DNA of 20,394 nucleotides from a virus. The position numbers and the translations under genes were made by a program. This document shows, piece by piece, positions 15,111 through 20,394 of the stretch; the first letter of the stretch is position 1, and every line of letters begins with the position of its first letter. The DNA is taken from positions 1 through 20,394 of the IMG/VR virus record IMGVR_UViG_3300021378_000208; one strand, written 5' to 3'. The notes beneath the pieces are model-generated. The model saw only the letters and a program-made list of their open reading frames with translations. It did no database searches and was not told the origin of the DNA.

Positions 15111-15336
15111 CTAATAGTTCTTTTAATTCGTTTTTATCTTCATTACCATAAACCAAATCACCGAATGATTTCTTAATACTCTTGTTTCCATAGCCCATTG
15201 CTGATGCCATTCTTACACATACAACTTTATATTCGTTGATATCCATATCATCAGGAACATCAAACTCTATTTTTGATGCCTCTCTATTTAGTTCTACGAA
15301 GTCTTTGTCTGTATATGTAAATATAAGTTTACCCAT
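15070..15336 (-). CDS. Small acidic protein, unknown, conserved-looking
   Basis: Protein of 88 aa. It opens with a short beta segment (KLIFTYTDKDF), then DDMDINEYKVVCVRMASAMG (29-48), GYGNKSIKKSFGD and a charged C-terminal helix. The 'D-D-x-D-I-x-E-Y/F ... A-x-A-M/L-G-Y ... I ... F-G' pattern looks like a compact helical domain seen in marine phage hypotheticals, but I cannot name it. It is 13 nt downstream of the deformylase stop and overlaps the next small gene. No clear Shine-Dalgarno, an A-rich leader instead. Confidence 0.72.
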   Translation of the reverse strand: MGKLIFTYTDKDFVELNREASKIEFDVPDDMDINEYKVVCVRMASAMGYGNKSIKKSFGDLVYGNEDKNELKELLDELNIKKNANKKA

Positions 15337-15348
15337 TTTTTCGTTTAA

Positions 15349-15969
15349 TTATAAGATTTCTGCTCCACTCTTCAACAATGGTTCAGCCTTCTTGTATTTC
15401 ATAAATTCGGTATCTCCATTCGATAATTTAACCATTACCCTTTCGTTTCTACCATACTTTTTTTCTCGTACAATTGTTTGTGTATATTTTCTTGAAGAAT
15501 CTGTTATAAGGATTCCATTAAGGTGGTCTATCTCATGTTGAGCACAAACACACTCTAGTAATCCTTCATCAGAATAAAACTCTTCTGAAGTTTCCCATGT
15601 TTCCCCTTCTTCTTTGTCAGATGAAAATATAACTGCTCCTAAGTTGTCACATTCAACTGTAAATGATTTATGTCTTACTGTTTTAATTGGTTTACGCATT
15701 GTTTTTTCTAAAGATAAACATTGTTCAATATATACAACAGTTTCTTTAGAAGCTTCTATAACCCTAGGGTTAACTAATATCAATGGTTCTTTTACATTTA
15801 TTAAACACACTCTATCTGTTAATCCTATTTGATTTGCAGATAATCCTAACCCACCATGTTTTTCTAATTCTTTTTTTAATTTATCAGAAATATTATCAAC
15901 CTCTTGTTGAGATAATGGTTTTGGTAAGATTGGTGTTTTTAGTTTACTTGAATCTTTAATTAATGTCAT
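15349..15969 (-). CDS. def: Peptide deformylase
   Basis: Protein of 206 aa. All three deformylase motifs are present: GLGLSANQIG (40-49), EQCLS (82-86, metal ligand Cys84; the usual motif is EGCLS, so Gly is replaced by Gln) and QHEIDHLNG (144-152, catalytic Glu and two metal His). Reaction: removal of the N-formyl group from nascent proteins. There is an acidic insertion (116-137, DSDEEGETWETSEE-like) between motifs 2 and 3, and a basic C-terminal extension after residue 157. Deformylases are known auxiliary genes in marine phages. The ATG lies inside the end of the upstream 75-aa gene (14-nt overlap). Confidence 0.93.
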   Translation of the reverse strand: MTLIKDSSKLKTPILPKPLSQQEVDNISDKLKKELEKHGGLGLSANQIGLTDRVCLINVKEPLILVNPRVIEASKETVVYIEQCLSLEKTMRKPIKTVRHKSFTVECDNLGAVIFSSDKEEGETWETSEEFYSDEGLLECVCAQHEIDHLNGILITDSSRKYTQTIVREKKYGRNERVMVKLSNGDTEFMKYKKAEPLLKSGAEIL

Positions 15970-16183
15970 CGAATAAATTTAATTGTTTTGTTACTAATTT
16001 TTTAGTTGTGTAATCGCCACCAAAAGGTCTTTGGTAAATTGTTGCACCTTTATCTGGTGATTCGTAAATTTTTATATCTTTATATTTTTCAAAATACTTT
16101 TGATTTTTTAAATACAAATCTCTTACTTTTTTTCCTAACTCCATATCATTAGGATAATCTTTTACTAACTGTTCTATGTTCAT
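15956..16183 (-). CDS. Small hypothetical protein between nucleotidyltransferase and deformylase
   Basis: Protein of 75 aa, helical N-terminal half (MELGKKVRDLYLKNQKYFEKY, 14-33 region) and a C-terminal half with Gly/Tyr/aromatic residues (GATIYQRPFGGDY) ending QLNLFDDIN, which resembles a clamp-binding QxxLF peptide; this is only a resemblance. It starts 4 nt after the nucleotidyltransferase stop with GGAG at 16191-16194, and its end overlaps deformylase by 14 nt. No family recognised. Confidence 0.75.
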   Translation of the reverse strand: MNIEQLVKDYPNDMELGKKVRDLYLKNQKYFEKYKDIKIYESPDKGATIYQRPFGGDYTTKKLVTKQLNLFDDIN

Positions 16184-16187
16184 AATT

Positions 16188-16661
16188 TTACTCCGCTATG
16201 TTTAAATATTTTTCTAATAACCACGATGAAGATTGAATCTTTTTACCTAATCCCCATACACTATCTATACCATAACTATTACAAACATCGTTTTCTGGTG
16301 TTGTGGTCTCTGTTCTATCACCTCCATTACCAAATGCCATTACACCCTTTGGTAAATCATCATTTTCATTTATATACTTTCTTTTTGAGTGGTCAATGAA
16401 ATCAATTGCTGTATCATCTCCATGTATAAGTGGATTCATTACATAAACATAATCCACATCTCTTAATGATTCCATTATAAACTTTCGTTCTCCTTCTTTC
16501 ATAAAAGATTTACCTTTTTTTCTTCTTAACCAACTATCGTTATTAAGTCCTATCCAAACTTCATCTGCTAACTTCTTAGCGTTTTGGATACATTCGATAT
16601 GACCTTTATGTACAGGATCAAATCCACCACTAATTAATATTACTTTATATTTTTTACTCAT
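16188..16661 (-). CDS. HxGH nucleotidyltransferase (cytidylyltransferase-like)
   Basis: Protein of 157 aa. SGGFDPVHKGHIECIQNAKK (11-30) holds the HxGH nucleotide-binding motif (His18, His21). Next come ADEVWIGLNNDSWLRRKKGK (32-51), ERKFIMESLRDVDYV (58-72) and AFGNGGDR (109-116) with PE (122-123). The C-terminal SSSWLLEKYL takes the place of the ISSTxI-type motif. The family attaches AMP or CMP to a phosphorylated small molecule such as glycerol-3-phosphate, heptose-1-phosphate or a nicotinamide nucleotide; the sequence does not decide the substrate. The NGGDR...PE version is common in marine phages and bacteria. First gene of its unit, with the promoter-like element 17 nt upstream. Confidence 0.88.
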   Translation of the reverse strand: MSKKYKVILISGGFDPVHKGHIECIQNAKKLADEVWIGLNNDSWLRRKKGKSFMKEGERKFIMESLRDVDYVYVMNPLIHGDDTAIDFIDHSKRKYINENDDLPKGVMAFGNGGDRTETTTPENDVCNSYGIDSVWGLGKKIQSSSWLLEKYLNIAE

Positions 16662-16677
16662 CTTAAACTATTTGTTA

Positions 16678-16687
16678 TACAAATATA
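16678..16687 (-). promoter_or_regulatory. candidate promoter element (fits both phage motif and Bacteroidetes -7 box)
   Basis: Reads TATATTTGTA on the gene strand, 17 nt upstream of the ATG at 16661. TATATTTG also matches the Bacteroidetes -7 consensus TAnnTTTG, but no TTG at the expected -33 spacing is seen. It lies in the 51-nt gap after metK. Confidence 0.45.
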
Positions 16688-16712
16688 CGAATTATTTTTT
16701 ACAATTCCTAAT

Positions 16713-17672
16713 TTATTTCCAATTAAATCCTGCACCCATATGTCCAAACGCGGCTGAATCACCAAATATTGGTTTTCTGAGTTCTAAGAAATCAATTATT
16801 CCTTTAGGTGATAAATCATATCCCTTAATAAATTCGTGTTCTCCATCAACGATTGCAGTTGCTTGAAGAGGTTTATCATATCCAATTGCATATGCTAATT
16901 GTACAGTAACTTCTTGTGCCTCTGGTCTTTGTTCTAGGATATCTACTGCAACCCTTCTTGCCATATATGCTGCACTTCTATCAACCTTAGTACAATCCTT
17001 ACCACTAAATGCCCCACCTCCAAGTGGAACTCTCGGTCCATAATTATCTACTGCAAGTTTTCTACCAGTTAATCCAGCATCAGCAGTAAACCCACCAATG
17101 TTCCAATCACCTGCAGGATTACAATGTAATGCTTCAATAAAGTAATCAGGATAATCTTCAAAATATTCCATTACTAATTGTTGTAATTTATCCGATGGTG
17201 CGTTTTGAAATGAACATACAACTCTAAGTGAGTTACCATTCATAGTAATCTGAGTTTTACCATCAAAAGGATATTTACTAAATACATACTTGTTTAGTTC
17301 TCTTGATAAGAAATATTCTTGTGGTAAAAATTGTTTATTATCTCTACAAGCATAACCAATCATAATTCCTTGGTCACCTGCTCCACCAGTATCAACTCCA
17401 TTAGCAATCTCTGATGATTGTGAGTTAAGATGTATGATTACATCTTTTACTCCTGATATGTTATTAACAACTGTTCTAATATCGGTTTCAGTTACTTCAG
17501 TTTTTGAAGTTACTTCACCAGTTATAAATACCTTTCCATTTCCACCAGCGGTTTCAATGGCACATCTTGAGTTAGGGTCTCCTTGTAAATATAAATCTAA
17601 TAATGTGTCTGATATTCTATCACACATTTTATCTGGATGTTTCGGTGAAACACATTCTGCAGTTCTAATCAT
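16713..17672 (-). CDS. metK: S-adenosylmethionine synthetase, short phage form
   Basis: Protein of 319 aa, about 65 shorter than E. coli MetK (384). Key motifs remain: HPDK (12-15), GAGDQGIMIGYA (97-108), the P-loop-like GGGAFSGKDCTKVDRSAAYM (218-237) and PIFGDSAAFGHMGAG (301-315). The shortening comes mainly from the middle domain and the C-terminal tail. Reaction: ATP plus methionine gives S-adenosylmethionine. It would raise SAM during infection, for DNA or RNA methylation or other SAM-dependent chemistry; the user is not in this window. The ATG overlaps the stop of the preceding 36-codon gene (ATGA). Confidence 0.95.
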   Translation of the reverse strand: MIRTAECVSPKHPDKMCDRISDTLLDLYLQGDPNSRCAIETAGGNGKVFITGEVTSKTEVTETDIRTVVNNISGVKDVIIHLNSQSSEIANGVDTGGAGDQGIMIGYACRDNKQFLPQEYFLSRELNKYVFSKYPFDGKTQITMNGNSLRVVCSFQNAPSDKLQQLVMEYFEDYPDYFIEALHCNPAGDWNIGGFTADAGLTGRKLAVDNYGPRVPLGGGAFSGKDCTKVDRSAAYMARRVAVDILEQRPEAQEVTVQLAYAIGYDKPLQATAIVDGEHEFIKGYDLSPKGIIDFLELRKPIFGDSAAFGHMGAGFNWK

Positions 17673-17779
17673 TTATTTAGTTTTTGTTGTAGTTTTTGTA
17701 ATTTTAATTTATCCTTATCTGATAAGGGATGTTTCATTTTTAATTCTAAAATCTTTTGTACTATTTCTTCTTTTATCAT
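17669..17779 (-). CDS. 36-codon coupled small gene between thymidylate synthase and metK
   Basis: An ATG at 17779 starts one base after the thymidylate synthase TAG (17781-17783), and the TGA (17669-17671) overlaps the metK ATG in an ATGA junction, so it fills the gap exactly. The 36-aa product is a Lys/Leu/Glu/Gln-rich amphipathic helix (starts MIKEEIVQKILELKMKHPL, ends QQKLNK). Flush joins on both sides are strong evidence of translation; alternatively translation only serves to couple metK to thyA. No family recognised. Confidence 0.65.
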   Translation of the reverse strand: MIKEEIVQKILELKMKHPLSDKDKLKLQKLQQKLNK

Positions 17780-17780
17780 A

Positions 17781-18689
17781 CTAATTACTTAATGGTGCTT
17801 TAATTGTTGGGTGATAATTATATCCTTCTATTTCATAATCCCATTCACCATTTAAAATATCTACGTTAGATAATTTTATTGTTGGTAATGTAAAAGAACT
17901 TCTTAATCTTTGTTCTTCTGCTTGTTCAATATGATTTTTATATAAATGAGTATCACCCAAGTTCCCAATCAGTTCACCTGGTTTTAAATTTGTTTCTTCA
18001 CATAATAAGAGTAATAGAGTACCATAAGATGCAATATTAAATGGTAACCCTAAGAAAGTATCAACTGAACGTTGATTCCACATTAGAGATAACTTACCAT
18101 CGTTTACATAACATTGGAATCCATAATGACAAGGAGGTAGAACTACCTTATCTAATTCCCCCACATTCCAAGCTGATACCATCAATCTTCTACTATCAGG
18201 ATTCTCTTTTATGTTTTGTATTAGTTCTTTGATTTGGTCTACACAATATGGATTAACCTTGTCATCATATCCAAACCAATTTCTCCATTGTTTACCATAT
18301 ATTGGTCCGAGTTTACCCCAACTAGATGCAAATGATTCATCTTCTTTAATATGTTGTATAAATTCTTTTTGAGTAAACATATCATCATGATATTCTGATG
18401 GATGTGCTTTACAATATGCTTTATACGCATCTCCATCCCAAATATGACAATTGTTATCAACTAAGTATTTGATATTAGTATCTCCTTTTAGAAACCACTT
18501 CAATTCAGTCATCATAGTTTTAACTGCCATCTTCTTTGTGGTTAGTAGAGGAAACCCCTCACTCATATCATGTCTAATTTGTTTACCGAATACAGATATA
18601 GTACCTGTACCAGTTCTATCTCCTTTTTCTTTTCCTTCTAATAAGATATCTTGTAATATCCCTTGGTATCTTAAATCTAAACTATTCAT
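17781..18689 (-). CDS. thyA: Thymidylate synthase (ThyA type)
   Basis: Protein of 302 aa. DRTGTGTISVFG (24-35), the WFLKGDTN stretch (65-72), LGPIYGKQWR (127-136), PDSRR (164-168), the catalytic PPCH (Cys187) and LGLPFNIASY (213-222) are all present, and the C-terminus keeps HPTIKAPLSN. A 30-40 residue insertion (about 86-125) relative to E. coli ThyA is seen, as in several bacterial enzymes. Reaction: dUMP plus methylene-tetrahydrofolate to dTMP. Asn218 is the residue that selects dUMP; dCMP hydroxymethylases carry Asp there, so this enzyme should not make hydroxymethyl-dCMP. Overlaps the helicase stop (TAATG). Confidence 0.95.
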   Translation of the reverse strand: MNSLDLRYQGILQDILLEGKEKGDRTGTGTISVFGKQIRHDMSEGFPLLTTKKMAVKTMMTELKWFLKGDTNIKYLVDNNCHIWDGDAYKAYCKAHPSEYHDDMFTQKEFIQHIKEDESFASSWGKLGPIYGKQWRNWFGYDDKVNPYCVDQIKELIQNIKENPDSRRLMVSAWNVGELDKVVLPPCHYGFQCYVNDGKLSLMWNQRSVDTFLGLPFNIASYGTLLLLLCEETNLKPGELIGNLGDTHLYKNHIEQAEEQRLRSSFTLPTIKLSNVDILNGEWDYEIEGYNYHPTIKAPLSN

Positions 18690-20071
18690 TATTTTATATT
18701 AGCCAATCGTTCTATTTCGTTTTTTATCTTTATGTTCCAAGGTCCCCATGTAATATTATCAACCATCCATTTTCTATAATATGGAGGAATAGATGCAACA
18801 GGTTTACCTTTATACTTTCCAAAGGTCATATAAACTTTTTCTATATCACCATCTTCGTTTTTCTTTTCTGAAAGATTGATACCACCCTCTAAGTGGATTC
18901 CTATCTCATGTATTGGAATACCTGTAATTTGTTTTTTACCTTCTCCAAACAATTCCCATTCTTCACCACCAGTATCTTTATAATATAGTTCTTCTACTTT
19001 ACCAAACTTTTCTACTGAACCTACAAAATCTACAACCAAACAATCTTTCTTATCATCGTGAATACGAGTTCCTCTACCAACAAACTGATACCACCAAGAT
19101 ATAGATGCGGTAGACCTTCCTGTAATTAAACAATCCAATTCAGGATAATCAAATCCAACTGTTAGTACATTTACTTGTACAATTACTCTTAATTGTTGAT
19201 TTCTGAATTCTTCTATGATTCTTTTTCTTTCTTGTGTTGGTGTACCACCATGAACTACTGCCGCTTGTGGTATTCTTTTTGCAAGATTAGTAGCTTGTTC
19301 TATTGTTGGTACTGCAACTAATATAGATTTTCTATCTTGTACTTCTGCAATCTTCTTTACAATCTTATCACCAATGTTTTGATTCTCATAAGAACGAGCA
19401 ATAGAATCTTGTGTATATTCTGCACCACTCGAATTATAAACTAAGGCACCAGTATCGAAATCATATGATTGATATTCTAACTTACTCCAATAGTTTAACT
19501 TAACAATATCTTGAATCTGAGAAACATGAAGTATGTACTTAAAAAATACACCATGTTTAGAACGATTCGTTAACATTACTAATTTTGAATACGGACCAGT
19601 ATCTCCCATATTCGTTTGTAATTTCAAGGGGGTTGCAGTAAGACCAAGGACATGAGTTGCTTTCATACCATCCACAAATCTCCTTAACTGTCCTGATTTG
19701 TTTCTCGGATATCTATCACACTCATCTATGATAATCTTACTCACCCCCATACTTTTGAACTCGTGTGCAATATTGATTATCGAACCAATTGTTGCGTAGG
19801 TTACACGACCCATTTCTTTACTACCAGCTGATGCTGAATAGATTGATGCAGTTCCACCAAGAGTAACAAACTTATCATAGTTTTGTTCTAATAACTCTTT
19901 TGATGGTTGTAGAACCAAAATCTTCTCACCAAGTTCTTTGGCAATTGCAGCAATAACAATCGATTTACCGAAAGCAGTTGGTGCTACGATAATTGATGGT
20001 TTCATTTTTGGAGTTCGTAAAAACTCAACTCCAATTGCTACTGGTTCTATTTGATTTTCTCTTAATTTCAA
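18689..20071 (-). CDS. SF2 DNA helicase, RadD/UvsW-like, with C-terminal FGKYKG domain
   Basis: Protein of 460 aa. Q-motif-like LRENQIEP (3-10), Walker A APTAFGKS (30-37), DECD (116-119; family usually DECH), LTATP (144-148), motif V TVGFDYPELD (304-313) and motif VI QFVGRGTR (329-336). The order and spacing resemble E. coli RadD and phage UvsW, ATP-driven helicases for branched DNA in repair and recombination. After residue 410 a small extra module follows (YMTFGKYKGKPVASIPPYYR, 414-433), similar to the FGKYKG motif of DUF3820-type proteins. The start codon is TTG at 20071, because no in-frame ATG lies between the upstream stop and Walker A except Met23, and starting there would lose the Q-motif. 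TTGA overlaps the preceding stop. Confidence 0.9.
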   Translation of the reverse strand: MKLRENQIEPVAIGVEFLRTPKMKPSIIVAPTAFGKSIVIAAIAKELGEKILVLQPSKELLEQNYDKFVTLGGTASIYSASAGSKEMGRVTYATIGSIINIAHEFKSMGVSKIIIDECDRYPRNKSGQLRRFVDGMKATHVLGLTATPLKLQTNMGDTGPYSKLVMLTNRSKHGVFFKYILHVSQIQDIVKLNYWSKLEYQSYDFDTGALVYNSSGAEYTQDSIARSYENQNIGDKIVKKIAEVQDRKSILVAVPTIEQATNLAKRIPQAAVVHGGTPTQERKRIIEEFRNQQLRVIVQVNVLTVGFDYPELDCLITGRSTASISWWYQFVGRGTRIHDDKKDCLVVDFVGSVEKFGKVEELYYKDTGGEEWELFGEGKKQITGIPIHEIGIHLEGGINLSEKKNEDGDIEKVYMTFGKYKGKPVASIPPYYRKWMVDNITWGPWNIKIKNEIERLANIK

Positions 20072-20394
20072 AGTCCTAAATCTTTTCTAATATCTTCTTT
20101 TACTACTCGTAAGTATTTTGCTCTTTTCTTTTTATCAACAAATGGTACAGACCAGAATTGTTTTGTTTTTAACCAACGAGATATGTTCCATCCAAATACA
20201 AATGTGTACACTCCCATTACCAATCTTAACTTAACTGAATTAAGATATAAAGTAATAACAGGTAACATTGGTGCTCCATGTGTAATGTAAGTTCTAACTT
20301 TCTTATCACTAAGAAATGGTTTTGGATAAGCATACTTACCAAACAATGGTATAAAGTTATATGCAAATCCTGGTGTAAGAACTTCATCGAAGAA
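20068..20394 (-). CDS. Unknown protein, C-terminal 108 residues (5' end outside the window)
   Basis: The frame is open from the right edge (codon TTC at 20392-20394) to the stop at 20068-20070, so the beginning lies outside the window. The first in-window residues are FFDEVLTPGFAYNFIPLFG, and the rest contains hydrophobic stretches (PMLPVITLYL, LVMGVYTFVFGWNI) and a basic C-terminus (KKKRAKYLRVVKEDIRKDLG). Starting it at the TTG at 20346 is not justified, as coding potential continues upstream. No family recognised. Its stop overlaps the helicase start (TTGA). Confidence 0.75.
   Translation of the reverse strand, partial: FFDEVLTPGFAYNFIPLFGKYAYPKPFLSDKKVRTYITHGAPMLPVITLYLNSVKLRLVMGVYTFVFGWNISRWLKTKQFWSVPFVDKKKRAKYLRVVKEDIRKDLGL

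Noticed and set aside
15318-15325. Further copy of the promoter-like octamer
   Set aside because: It lies inside the first codons of a coding region and has no downstream gene start at 17-28 nt.
17586-17593. Further copy of the promoter-like octamer in metK
   Set aside because: Well inside coding sequence with no gene start nearby; probably chance in AT-rich DNA.
17781-18689. dCMP hydroxymethylase instead of thymidylate synthase
   Set aside because: Asn218 in LPFNIASY and the intact C-terminal end are those of thymidylate synthase.
20344-20346. TTG as the start of the rightmost gene
   Set aside because: The frame stays open and protein-like up to the window edge, so the gene most likely starts outside.
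1-20394. tRNA, CRISPR, insertion sequence, integrase, origin
   Set aside because: Searched by eye on both strands; no cloverleaf, spaced repeats, transposase or integrase motifs found. A tRNA scan would be decisive.

Overview
The window reads as part of a lytic T4-like (contractile-tailed) phage genome whose host is probably a marine Bacteroidetes/Flavobacteriia bacterium. Phage identity rests on baseplate proteins of the gp25 and gp6 families, a gp5-like spike, a gp55-like late sigma factor, a lytic-transglycosylase endolysin and phage-type nucleotide and helicase genes. The host guess is inference. It rests on the strong AT bias, two BACON-like domains and C-x-D...NY...C-x-Y repeats (both typical of Bacteroidetes surface proteins), and a Flavobacteria-style signal peptide ending in MYSQ.

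Every gene I can support lies on the minus strand, so transcription runs from the right edge to the left. No stretch over 300 bases lacks a gene; the longest gap (10846-11024) is the leader of a small membrane protein plus a terminator. I see no tRNA, CRISPR array, insertion sequence or integrase.

Layout in transcription order. (1) 20394-16713, replication and metabolism: a partial unknown gene cut by the window edge, a RadD/UvsW-like SF2 helicase, thymidylate synthase, a 36-codon gene and a short S-adenosylmethionine synthetase, nearly all overlapping or touching. (2) 16661-14844: an HxGH nucleotidyltransferase, a 75-aa unknown, peptide deformylase and two 88-aa acidic unknowns. (3) 14770-11419: a signal-anchor endolysin, a membrane/coiled-coil protein, the gp55-like sigma factor and a NodU/TobZ-family carbamoyltransferase. 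(4) 11357-10612: two single-gene units, a small secreted protein and a two-helix membrane protein (holin candidate), each followed by a clear intrinsic terminator. (5) 10519-7868: a small helical protein, the gp5-like spike and a Gly-rich structural protein. (6) 7810-318: an unknown, gp25, gp6 and three large tail/adhesin proteins (DNRLRE-like, coiled-coil, BACON/poly-Pro). (7) 256 to the left edge: start of a further Gly-rich gene.

Five of these units are preceded, 17-28 nt before the start codon, by one AT-rich element (TATATTTA-like on the gene strand). With a gp55-like sigma in the same window, a late promoter with only a -10 box is the natural reading. The most unusual object is the 677-aa BACON protein: a 31/32 identical direct repeat encoding poly-proline linkers lies exactly 390 bp (130 codons) apart and flanks one BACON domain, so recombination could remove or multiply that domain in frame. 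The carbamoyltransferase beside thymidylate synthase and MetK invites a DNA-modification hypothesis, but the thymidylate synthase keeps the dUMP-specific Asn, so that pathway is not complete in this window.
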